The notes beneath the pieces are model-generated. The model ran no database searches and was not told the DNA's origin. It worked only from the letters and a program-made list of their open reading frames with translations. The position numbers were made by a program, and so were the translations under genes. A stretch of DNA of 64,000 nucleotides from Linyphia triangularis. Lineage: Eukaryota > Arthropoda > Arachnida > Araneae > Linyphiidae. Numbering within the stretch: position 1 is the first letter of the stretch; every line of letters starts with the position of its first letter. Positions 49,534 to 59,999 of this stretch are shown piece after piece. The stretch lies in contig OZ021732.1 in assembly GCA_963978545.1 (NCBI GenBank), forward strand, positions 62,038,714 through 62,102,713. The letters are read 5' to 3'.

Positions 49534-49905
49534 TCCATAATAACAAAACAAGCTGTGTGTCTGTCTGTGGATCGATAGAAACCTACTTAAAATTGGAGTA
49601 GAGCTCTGAAAGTTTCAGCATAAGAAAATTTTGCCTTTTAATTGCATACATGCCAAACCGAATGTTAAAATTTTAATTAGTTCTTTTTTTAATTAATTTT
49701 TTTATTATTATTTTTTTTTATACAAAGTGACTTCAAACAGATATACTGTTCTGAAATTTTCAACATATGTAGTTTTAGTCTTCTATTTGGACTTTAAAAA
49801 ACAGAATGTGGAAATTTTAATTAGTTATTTTTTAACTTATTAATATATATTTTATAGAACGATTTCTAATAAGGCTACAGCTCTGAAAATTTCATTCTAA
49901 GTAAA
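49534..49905 (+). mobile_element. truncated second Helitron-like copy, head-to-tail with the first
   Basis: TCCATAATAAC follows the CTAG end of the first copy with no intervening base. It is then collinear with its 5' end through ACAAGCTGTGT, GATAGAAACCTACTTAAAAT and three minisatellite units (starts at 49604, 49749, 49881). Homology stops near 49905, with no hairpin or CTRR end, so this copy is cut short on its 3' side. Confidence 0.72.
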
Positions 49906-50136
49906 TCTCAATACTTTTCATGGCCGTAATCATTGAATAAAGAACTTAGCACCTATTTTACAGAAATATTTTTGTTGGAATTTCACTTCTTTCTTTTTAA
50001 GGTACTAATTTTAAATTTATTACTAATTTGCACAATAATAACTAGTTTTAAAATGCTTAGTGTTTATAATTTTTAAATTTGCAAGAAAACTTCCTGGGAT
50101 CTAAAGGGTCAATTATACATGTTTTTTTGTCTACTT
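49906..50136. other. AT-rich spacer between Helitron and foldback element
   Basis: Unique-looking sequence with no repeat that I can place. It is presumably part of the pre-insertion locus. Confidence 0.4.
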
Positions 50137-50146
50137 ATTACACAGT
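50137..50146. repeat. direct flank of the foldback element (left target duplication)
   Basis: ATTACACAGT is repeated without mismatch at 53028-53037. Because the outer T-A bases can be given either to the element or the flank, the true target duplication may be 8, 9 or 10 bases. Confidence 0.8.
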
Positions 50147-51144
50147 AGGGTGGGCCGAAAAAACTTTTTTTCAAAATCGGTTTGGGAATAGCGCGGAAAA
50201 GTTGCCTAATGGGTAAATTAGAACGCACACAAAATTTCGTCAATTTTGCTTAATATCTAGCCGCACCCCTCTGGCACTGAAAATGTAAAAAGTGACAAAA
50301 AAATGCACTTTTAAGCCATTTTTTGGAAAATTTTGGAAATTATTTTTAAAAACCGGTATTGGTATAGTATGGAATAGTTGCCTAATGTATCAGTTGAAAC
50401 ACTCACAAAATTTCGTCCATTTTACTCAATATTTAGCCGCGCCCCTCTTGCTTTGAACAAAAATGGGCCTAAATGCCGCAAAATCGTAACAGATTCGACG
50501 TTAGGGGGGGATAAAAATATTTTTTCAAAATCGGTCTTGGAATGGCATGAAAAAGTTACCTAATGGGTCAGTTAAACCGCACAAAAAATTTCGTCAAATT
50601 TGTTTAATTTCTAGCCGCACCCCTTTGGCATTGAACATGTCCAAAAACACACAAAAAATGCACTTTTAAGCCATTTTTTTGAAATGTTTGAAAATTATTT
50701 TAAAAAAATGGCCTTGGCATAACATGGAATAATTGCTTAATGTGTCAGTCAGAACACAGAAAAAATTTGGTCCGTTTTGCTTAATATTTAGCCGGGCCCT
50801 TCTGTAAACAAAAAAGTGTCTAAATGTCACAAAATTGTAAGATTGGACGTTAGGGTGGACTTTTTTTTTTTTTTTAAATTCGCCTTGACATAGCATGTAA
50901 AAGTTGCCTGAGGAGTCAATTAAAACACACACAAAATTTCGTCAATTTTGTTGAATATCTAGCCGCTTTCCTTGGCATCAAAAATATCCATAACATTAAA
51001 AAAATGCACTTTTACTTAATTTTTTTAAAAAACCAGCATTTTTATAGCACAGAATGGTTGCATAATGAGTCAGTTAGGACACACAAAAAATTTAATCCAT
51101 TTTGATCGGAATCTAATTTCGCCCCTAGATTCCATTTCTTTATC

Positions 51145-51290
51145 TCTTGTACACATTGTAAGCGGTGGTTGTGTTATGGTATATTTTGACCAGTCGATGA
51201 GATCAATGTAATCAACGGCTTTAAATTTGAGTTCAGGAGATTTGAAAAAGCGTATGTCTTCAGATTTCTTATTCCTGATGTTCAGGATTC
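51145..51290 (-). pseudogene. inverted fragment of a repetitive arthropod protein domain
   Basis: Read from about 51290 down to 51145, the minus strand gives an open stretch of about 48 codons containing KSEDIRFF, then KFKAVDYIDLIDWSKYTIT, then PPLT. The [LK]NFxAxDYxxMIDW...EPPLT pattern is one I remember from hypothetical proteins that occur in very high copy in spider and tick assemblies. I do not know a formal family name. This copy lacks the stop that breaks the plus-strand copy at 51466, so it preserves an earlier or independent version. It is the left half of an inner palindrome (51147-51255 against 51399-51510). It is a remnant and not a functional gene. Confidence 0.55.
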
Positions 51291-51394
51291 ACCTCACTGT
51301 TAATTCCCGGATATGATATTGCGAATCCGTAAGGAAGGTCAAGATTGTATAGGAAGGTCATCGGTTGGATTTTCGTTACCGATGTATATTATAC

Positions 51395-51690
51395 ATAGGT
51401 ACGCTTTTTCATAAACTACCGAACTCAACTTTAATGCCGTTGATTACATTAATATCATCGACTGGTAAAAGTACACCATAACAGAACCACCGCTTACAAT
51501 GTATAGAGAAGATAAAGAATCGGAAGATATGTGGCAAGAACAGGTTCCTATAAACCATTTGAGAAGTTTCCATATCACACGCAACAGTCGAGAGATGTGT
51601 TAAACTCATATCTGAAGCTTTAACGAAAGTTTGCGGTGATGCTGCAAAAGACGATTACATACGGGCTAAGATTTAAGAAAGAAGAGAACT
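51395..51690 (+). pseudogene. frameshifted remnant of a repetitive arthropod protein domain
   Basis: The plus strand reads ELNFNAVDYINIIDW from 51421, a TAA stop at 51466-51468, then KYTITEPPLT in the same frame. After a change of frame comes FEKFPYHTQ (about 51558-51584). After a second frame change it reads VERCVKLISEALTKVCG from 51587, then RAKI and a stop at 51674-51676. The order DYxxMIDW, EPPLT, [FL]PxHTQ, VERxVKL, VCG, DxxIRA matches the C-terminal part of a protein I recall as abundant in spider assemblies and of unknown biochemical role. Two frameshifts and two stops make it dead. It sits in the unique centre of the foldback element, so the element either captured it or descends from one that encoded it. 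Confidence 0.6.
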
Positions 51691-53027
51691 TCCAACATTT
51701 GATAATAAGGGACTGTACTATTCTGAAAACTACATTTTATAAGCATTTTATGGCTACTCTTTTTTACTTTATAATATTTGAATTACTCGATTTCTTAAAT
51801 ATAAATAAGTATTATACTAGTAAATATACTTCTGATTTTTAATATGTATATAATTTATTTGTGTGATTTTTGAAATACCAGGAGTAGCTAGATATTGAGC
51901 AACATTAGCGACACTTTTATGTGGTTTCTAAGTGACCCATTCAAAGTACGCTGTTTTCCATCCTAATTTTTAAACTTTTACTCAAAGGGTCCCTAGATTC
52001 CAATCAAAATTAATGAAACTTTTTGTATATTCTAACTGACCCATTATGTAACCATTCCGTGTTATGCAAATACTGGTTTTTAAAAAAATTTAAGTAATCG
52101 CTCAAAAATTGACTTAAAAGTGCATTTATGGACATTTTTGATGCCAGAGGGACACGGCTAGATATTCAACAAAATTGACGAAATTTTGTGTATGTTTTAA
52201 CCGACCCATTTGGCAACTTTTCCGTGCTATGTCAAGAGCAATTAAAAAAAAAAAATTGGTCCACCCTAACATCCAATCTCACAATTTTGTGACATTTAGA
52301 CACCTTTTTGCTTATAGCAAGAGGGGCGCGGCTAAACATTGAGCAAAACGGACCAAATTTTTTCTGTGTTCTAACTGACACATTAAGCAATTATTCCATG
52401 TTATGCCAATGCCATTTTTTAAAAATAATTTTCAAAAATTTCAAAAAAATGGCTTAAAAGTGCATTTTTTGTGTGGTTTTGGACATGTTCAATGCCAGAG
52501 GGGCGCGGCTAGAAATTGAACAAAATTAACGAAATTGTTTGTGCGTTTTAACTGACCCATTAGGTAACTTTTTCCCGCTATTCCAAGACCGATTTAAAAA
52601 AAAAAACATTTTTTTATTTCCCCTAACGTCGATTCTGTTACGATTTTGCGACATTTAGGCACATTTTTGTTCAAAGCAAGAGGGGCGCGGTTAAATATTG
52701 AGCAAAATAAAGGAAATTTTAAGTGCGTTCCAACTGATCATTAGGATCATGAAGATCAACGGATCATGAAGATCATTAGGCAACTATTCCATGCTATACC
52801 AAAGCCGGTTTTTTAAAAAAAATTCGAAATTTTCCAAAAAATGGCTCAAAAGTGCATTTTTTTGTCACTTTTTACATTTTCAGTGCCAGAGGGGAGCGGC
52901 TAGATATTGAGAAAAATTGACGAAATTTTGTGTGTGTTCTAATTGACTCAATAGGCAACTTTTCCGCACTATTCCGAAAACGATTTCGAAAAAGAAAAAA
53001 AATTGTTGGCCATTTTCTGTTTACCCT

Positions 53028-53037
53028 ATTACACAGT
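53028..53037. repeat. direct flank of the foldback element (right target duplication)
   Basis: ATTACACAGT, identical to 50137-50146 and in the same orientation, directly abuts the ACCCT end. Confidence 0.8.
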
Positions 53038-53281
53038 CGACCGTTGACAAAATTTTTGTTGGCAGTCAACTACTAGAACTTTATAACTAGACGACTCCTT
53101 TATTCTTTAAATTATTATTTGGTTTTAAGGAAGTTTTGAAAAACGTTCTCAACAACATCCAATTCACGGAGAATTACAAGATAATTTTTTTAAGAGAGTA
53201 AAATTTATCGGGCAGAATTCTATGACAAACCTATTCGTTCAATATGAATGATGATAATATAAAATTATTTTAAATAAATAG

Positions 53282-53590
53282 TTTATTCAGGTATGGGAAA
53301 AAAAGTTGGCAAAGGGGAAAAAATTAACAACTAGTGATCATTTCTTTGGCAATAAAATATCGCCAATGCACGATTTTATGATGCCAAGTACACTTTTCTT
53401 TATTATTTCTTGATTTTAGAGGCTTTGTTGGGTGTGGTGAGTTTGTCCTCTATTTATATATGCTAAAAACTACTAGTATTCTAAGTTTTATAATTCTGGT
53501 CCTAATAGAAATGTATTAGAATTGAGATTCAAATTTTTCGTACATCGCCCTCTTTAGGAGATTCGGAGTGGAATATCATCTCTTCATATC
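53282..53590 (-). repeat. right arm of the outer inverted repeat
   Basis: It is the complement of 47692-48016 at roughly 85% by eye, without the long A run. At its inner edge it reads TTTAAATAAATAGTTTATTCAG. Complemented, that continues past the point where the Helitron interrupts the left arm, and shows an A followed by T at the insertion point. Confidence 0.75.
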
Positions 53591-55320
53591 ATCGGCTTAC
53601 AAGTGAAATGCACATTGAATAAAAAAATCCAACTTTTAAAAAACGAAGAGAAAAAATTTAAATTTTACAATTTGCAAACAAATTTCTTCATTACTTCATT
53701 TTTTTAATTTTTTTTTAATCAATACACATTTCTTTATTTTCAGTGAACCTTTAAATTTCATGGGGTGTATCTAGTCTGGATAAGCAAATAGTTCCAAAAC
53801 TGAAAAAACTGATTTAGTTTGTTTCACTTGTGAGCCGACAGTATAGTGTTTTTCAATAAAAGCAATTTAAAAAAAAAAAAAAAAAAAAAAATGTAATACT
53901 TGTGTATGAAATTTTTTATTTTTTATATACTTTTTTGTTTTTATGTATTTTTTATTGCCATTCACTGAATTTCACTCAAATTGTCTAACTGATTTCAGAA
54001 AAGACTGTCACATTGTGTGATCCAGATTTACTACTGTATATCAAACTGATACTATAAGATTTTATATAGTTCCTTTCGAAAAACCAAATACTATTAAAAG
54101 CAATAACTCGAATATCTTCCTTGGACCTTCACCGGAAATTACCATACAATATGCAACCTTTCCAATTAATGACAACATGTTGCATGGCAATTCCACAACT
54201 TAAATATATGCATTGCTTCAGTTTAGTTAGTTTTCCATACGACTTAAAGATTTATCCGGCTTTTCTCCTGGTTCCATATGCAGGGCCTTTTCAAATTACC
54301 GATAAGTTTCTATGATAGAAGTTTCACCGGCCACGCACCCGTCTATAGTGCTTTAGGCTTGATATTGAGGAGCAAGGATATCAAGAAATAATTCATGCTC
54401 AAGCACCGTTCGAAAACAGAGGAATATATCAGAACAATTAATCGGCAATATTCCAGGATGCTCTTGTAGAAAATCTCGATCTCGGAAACATTTAAAATAC
54501 TCCGAAACGTGATAAAATAATCACGGAAATGTTTCAGAATTGGCGTACTTCGCATATGCTGCGAGGTAATTTCGGTATATAGTTATAGATGGTATATAGA
54601 TCGATAGGTAATCATACAGTTGTATGTTAATCCATCCAAAGCCAACTTTTCCGAGCGTGTCTTGTTTAGGTTTTCTAAAACTTTCATGCACCATTGTACG
54701 CTATGTTGCCATGCTGTTCAATGTATTATAATATGTATTTAATCAAACAGTCAGATCAAGATATTTATAATCAATAAACAGCCGTGTTTTCATTTTTCCT
54801 GTGAGATAAACTAAGAAAAACTCTACGAAAGTTTCAGTATCATATTCTAAATGTATAAAATACTTTAAATCTAATAATGCATTATTTTTACTCATGGATC
54901 TTAACATACTGTAAAATTAAGATTGATTTCGAATGGGGCCAGTGATTGATATTTAAAGAAACTTTTAACTTTATATTAAATATTCTGTGATCGGGATTGT
55001 GCGATATTATTTTCATCAACAATCATTTGGTCCCGTTGATAACATTGGAGATAACAAAATTTCTATAAATTTTTTGCTTTCAACATCAAAATAATAATTT
55101 CCTAATGAATTCATTATAATGAATACGAATATGAGAAAGAAAAGTTGAATTAACAACTCTTTCTTTGCATTGCGTGCACATCATTAAGAAATAACATATA
55201 TGTTAACGTAAAAGACCAAAATTGGAGAGTGTCAATATTATCCGGTGAATGTCGACACACACCAAATATGTCGGTAAAAAAACGAATACTCGGTTAGATT
55301 CCTATACATTCGGACCATCA
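53591..55320. other. AT-rich non-coding stretch
   Basis: Holds an A(22) run near 53869-53890. Short frames such as 54121-54315 and 54343-54555 have no recognised domain. Confidence 0.5.
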
Positions 55321-55321
55321 A

Positions 55322-55597
55322 CGGTGCACGTCGACAAGCGCAGATATGCTCTGGTTGCAGCTTTATATCCGTAATCAGTTCGTCATTTATAAAGAAAAGT
55401 TACTTTCCATAGATGCGATTTCTTATCAAGAAATGTCGCAGCTGCAACTTATTCGAGAAGTCAAGGGCGAAGGCTATCAATTCTGTCATTGCAAAAAGAA
55501 GTATTCCATGACTAAATGTAGGTGTAACAGCAAGTGATTCGTCTGCAATTCAAAATGTAATAGCAGTTTAAGTTGTTGCGAAAATAAGATTGTATAA
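55322..55597 (+). pseudogene. C-terminal remnant of a KRBA2/Ginger-type integrase protein
   Basis: The open frame from 55298 reads, from the ATG at 55346, YIRNQF and KEKLLSID (codons 7-23), then GYQFCHCKKK (43-52) and KCRC (57-60). A TGA at 55535-55537 interrupts, after which the same frame resumes with CNSKCNSSLSCC to a final TAA at 55595. This is the C-terminal layout of the KRAB-A-domain-2-like proteins of invertebrates: an RNQF/KLLSID segment followed by a Cys-rich CxCKxxC...CxC...CNSxCH...C tail. Those proteins are related to Ginger/gypsy integrases and recur as transposon copies. The integrase core upstream is gone, one Cys is replaced (a Tyr after the KKK run) and the stop truncates it. 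It is a dead fragment. Confidence 0.62.
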
Positions 55598-55974
55598 CGT
55601 TAATCACCTAATTAAGTAAGTTTATTATTGGTGTTAATTTATTTTCTCATTGAGGATGTATTGTTCTTTTTAAATTGAAAAATTATTTGCATGTAGTGTT
55701 ACTTAAGTTTTCTTGTATTTTGAAATATATCATAACATGTTTCAATAATAGAGTATGAGTTTAGAAAAAATATATATATATAAATATTTTATTCAACATT
55801 CATCATCAGTGGATGGTGAAACACGACATTTGCGGGTGTAAGTGAGAAATAAGAATATTTAGCAAATATTTCGACCATATACAAAGCGTCTATGTGAATG
55901 CTGACATTCACCAGAGAATTTCGACTTTTGCCAAACATCGATCTTCACAGTAACATGAAAATACCTTAATCTTC
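55598..55974. other. AT-rich spacer
   Basis: AT-rich with a (TA)7 run near 55769-55783. No feature is visible. Confidence 0.45.
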
Positions 55975-56155
55975 AGTCTTTCTCTTTCTTTTGACATGTC
56001 GTGTGTGATGGACAATCGGAGTTAGTATTTGATAAGCATCCAACAATAATCAGCCAGTACTGATATGAACCATTTATCCTGGTACCGATCTTCATCTTAG
56101 CTATGTCCTGATGAAAACGTTCGCCGTGTCCACCACTGACTTCCCTTCATTTTTT
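55975..56155 (-). pseudogene. remnant of a repetitive arthropod protein with HGERFHQDI motif
   Basis: On the minus strand GHGERFHQDIAKM is encoded at 56131-56093. After a one-base frame change the next frame gives DRYQDKW and then LADYCWML (to about 56034). HGERFHQDI...RYQGxW...LADYCW is a motif order I recall from a conserved C-terminal block in hypothetical proteins spread through arthropod and other invertebrate genomes, probably carried by a transposon. Its function is unknown to me. The expected upstream segment is not open (a stop lies shortly before the motif), and the frameshift makes this a pseudogene. It lies within 400 bases of the KRBA2-like remnant but on the opposite strand, so the two probably arrived separately. 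Confidence 0.55.
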
Positions 56156-57359
56156 AAAGAGGAAATTCAGAACTACCATTGTTGCTTGTTGTCGTTAGAC
56201 CTATACCACAGCAGATTTAGATTTTCACACGTCAGCTTCATGAAGACCCATATATCCTTTAGGTAATGACGGAAACTGGTTCTCGGTATCAGTTTGGATG
56301 CTTCTATATACAGTTTTCTATCACAGCACTCATGTATAATACTATACTGAGTTTCTATTGTTGGCTATCAATATTAGTAAAGAATCCGCGGATTTCCTTT
56401 TTATCAAAGAAATATTTGAAGGTCTAATGACGATGGCGAATTAAAGTTACTTAGACATTTTGTTTGAGAAAACCAACTATTGAAATCTTGAGACCAGTAA
56501 TTCCTTCCGCTTTGCTTATGGACAGATCCAATTATTAAACACTCAACTGTGCTAAATTTATGTGGCATAGACATTTCATCAAAATAGTAAAAGTCATCAT
56601 CCATAGAACTACATTACTTTACGCAATATTTCCTGTATAACGGACAAAACGTCCGTAGCTATTCAATGAAAGCCATGAAAAAAATTTAAGGGGATCTTCA
56701 TTTGAACATGTTAAAATCATTGAAATCACTCAGGATTGAGTTCTTTCATTTATCAAGCAATTTTACTGTTGGCCAGTGTAACCAGCTTGTGGTTCACGAT
56801 TGACACATACACCCGGTACTTGTTGGAATTGGTTTCATTTCCCAGAAACTACACTACTTTGATTTCAGGAGAAAAACTGGTATTTAGCCCACAGTAAACT
56901 TAGCATTCAGTTTTCAATGTTCTGGTTTTCTCCCATAGGTACACAGAAGTAGGAATTTTCTCTACCGAGTGCATACTAACTGTTGTGATACATAAGGTCT
57001 TGGTATTGAATACTCATAGAGGTTCTTATATATTTCAATTCAAACTGAATCCTTACAATGTTATTTGTAGAAATGAAGCATTGAATGAAGTGTAATTTTG
57101 CATTAAAGATTATGATGGTCCAATTGATACAGGGACATATTAAATATTTCATTACAACTCCTTGATTTTTTTTTATTATTACTGAATATGCATTGTCAAA
57201 TGTCAATATCCATAGTTGCGACTTGTTTGTATGGGTAAAATATTTTTTAAACGTTACTTCAAAAAGAGTGATCACAACTAAAAGCAAAAATACTTTTGCT
57301 GAACTAAATCCTAAAAAAGGAGCAAAACCCCTTCATTTTCTACATATTTTATAAATCGG
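56156..57359. other. AT-rich non-coding stretch, possible further decayed coding
   Basis: Composition is slightly more complex than in the western deserts. The minus frame at 56404-56604 (66 codons, with NYWSQDFNSWF) and the one at 56976-57287 look protein-like in composition but match nothing I know. They could be decayed upstream parts of the HGERFHQDI gene. Confidence 0.35.
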
Positions 57360-57560
57360 CATTCAACAAGTTCAGATTCCTGGTATATCCCCTCCCTTGC
57401 ATCTTCTTTTCATGGTGCCTCCCACGCAATAGCTGATATTAGAATTCCCCGTTCTGCGGATATTCTCTGTGACCGCGCCAGAAGAGGAAGGTTTCTAAAA
57501 ACGGGTTTTCGAATTCTATCTCCTTTGCATTAACATTCCACTCTTAGCTCCCCTAAAAAA
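57360..57560. other. moderate-GC complex island
   Basis: CpG-containing words such as CTGTGACCGCGCCAGAAG near 57469 and ATTCCCCGTTCTGCGG near 57443. There is no open frame and no repeat. Function is unknown. Confidence 0.2.
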
Positions 57561-59999
57561 CCAAAATAAACAAAACAAATCAGACAAGATGCAAAACAGC
57601 AAATGCAATACCTACCACCTGAATTTCAAAAAGGCGAATTCCCGTTCTTTGTTCCGTTTTTGCAGTGGGTTCACGTCTTTTCGACTCTTTCCTTTCCCCG
57701 ACATACTGAATTGCTTCTTTTAATTTCATCTGAAAACACAGCCTCTCTTTTGGGTTTTTGGAAATTGCTTTGTTAGAAATGCTCTCTTACTTTTTGTGTT
57801 GTGAACCCCAAAAGGAACTCGTATATATACATATTTTTTTGTTTTGTTTATCTGAAACGAAAAGTTAAAGTTAAAACACCGTGGGTAAGATAATTTGTAT
57901 AAGTTTATTCTAAAAAAGTTCTGTTAAAGAAACAAAATTTCAAATATGTTTTGGAAATTTGATCATCTTGTTATTTACTTCTTTTTTTTTTAAATGTGTT
58001 TTCATATTATAGATGAAAGAAAGAATTTGTTTACTTCAAATAGGAACCATAATTCACGTTTGAATGAAAAGAAGAATCACAGATTATGAGTATTTAAATA
58101 AAACTAATAGAAGTTAGTATATAGCTTCTAAATTTACTACCATCGGAAAATAAGAAAAATAATTAACCCTATCAGGAGATTAACACAATGATTGGCTTAT
58201 GAGAGAAATTACTTTAATTGAAATGTTTGCTAGTATCAAAATTAGTAACGAGCTTATCAAGAGTTCTATAAAAAATTCTTAAATTACAAGCAATTCAATT
58301 GATAAATGCAATAAATATTAATTTATTACGACCATATTTTATTTAAATTAGTAGGTTGATTTTTATAACGGATAAAGTTTTTTCAAATTCCTCCTAAATA
58401 CATATTCGAAATTGACCTTAAAGGTATTTCTTATTGTTATCCTAATTTGCATGCATGAAGATTTAAAAATTATTTATGAGATTTAATCCTTTTTGATAGT
58501 TGTGTAAGTTCTACTTGTACCAATTTAATTATATAGGTTACAAGTTTTGATAAAGTGAAGTCTTTTAAAGATGAAACCTGATGAGTTGTTACTAATACGT
58601 AAAGCGGAAAAATTTTGCTCTTTTCATAAAAAAATTTGAATGTTTCAATCTCAAAATTGATTTTCAAGATCTTATTTAATACAAAGAATTAACGAGGAGT
58701 GAGCATTCACCTACTTCTGATTAGAAAATTTATTAAATTGATTTATATTGAGCTGCATTTGAATTATAACAATTGTTTGTCAAAAAAAAGTTCATTTTAG
58801 TAAAACAATGTTTTGATGTATTTTTTATTCTTCTCCAAAAGATAACATTAAAGAGTATTGATTTATAAGTAGGTTTTGGTTTAAAAAACTTATTTTTTTA
58901 ATATACTAAAATAAATTACTTTAAATTTTGCGAGTTTTACGGAATTTCTATACAAATAATCATTAATTAGAAAAGAAGTAAATAAATAATTTATTTAAAT
59001 ACACTTCAAATAAATTTTTCATTTCATTTATTCACCTATATGGCCATGTATTAAACGTTACATTTTTAAGGAAAAATAAAACTGTTTTTTTTTTTTTTTT
59101 TTAGTCAAAACTATTATACTAAGCTAAACATGATGTTTTTAAAGTATCTCTTTATATGACTGATCAATGCCTAGTGTATTGAACATTGCGTTTTTAATGG
59201 TGATACTTTGGGAGTATGTTATTTTACTCACAACAAAAGGTAAATATCTTTTAAATTGCTTGCAAACGTATATAATATCGATTAAATAAAACTGTGAACT
59301 TTATGAAAGCAAGCATTGCAATAAGATCCATTTCAAAGTAAAACAACTCCTAAAAGGGAGGACAACCAATATAAAGTTTTCAGTATTCATCAAAATGAAA
59401 CTTGCCTATAAATCACTATACTCAGAAAGCAGACAAGTTCAAAAAGCTTCCATAGCATATACTTACGAACAAGATTTCTCGAAAAGTTTGGGATACAATT
59501 CCCGCCAGATATTCAACATAACTGCCCTTCAGGAATAGAATATTTTTCTAATTTTATAAATATACTTTACCATTAAACTGATGTTTCCAGTTTAAATTTC
59601 CCAACGTTCGTGCCACCCAACAATGCAATTGTAAGTTCAAAGAACTGTGGGGTTTATTTTAAGGGAAGAATTTAAATTTGATTATATGAGAGTTTGTTTG
59701 TTTGGCTCACTTGACCTCTCATTTTCATTAATGAATAAAGAAGTAAATTGTTGCGGAAATATTCCTTGTTGAATAACATAAGTTTATGTTTATGTTTAAT
59801 AACATAAATTAGTTACCCTCTTCTCGCATGTTTACGGAATTGCGGTGGTTGGAATGATGAGAACATTTTCTAAAGCATTTTCTTTTTAATGCAGGGGGAG
59901 GGGGAATTGCTAAAAAGTGAAAATTAATGGCAGTTATCGTCTGGGCAACAAATAAAACTGGACAAAAATTTAACAATAAACTTATTTTCACGTCCCATT
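57561..59999. other. AT-rich non-coding stretch
   Basis: T-rich runs (near 59083-59102), a small GGGGGAGGGGG patch near 59895 and no supportable gene. Confidence 0.5.

Larger units (their letters stand above)
50147..53027. mobile_element. 2.88-kb foldback transposon with repeat-built arms
   Basis: The ends are AGGGT...ACCCT. Left arm (to about 51135) and right arm (from about 51990) are inverted copies of each other at roughly 80-85% by eye. Each arm holds about six ~175-bp repeats of two alternating types: one with CTAGCCGCACCCCTYTGGCA (near 50255, 50610, 50959), the other with TTTAGCCGCGCCCCTCTTGC (near 50432, 50789). Paired units give a ~355-bp higher-order period. Long arms made of tandem repeats plus an 8-10 bp target duplication fit the FB/Galileo/Rehavkus kind of element in the Mutator-like or P-like groups. 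There is no intact transposase, so it is non-autonomous or decayed. Confidence 0.85.

Noticed and set aside
50378..53069. Several 60-90-codon frames with repeated SRAPLALN/SRSPLALK-like words
   Set aside because: They are translations of the foldback element's tandem repeats on both strands, not proteins.
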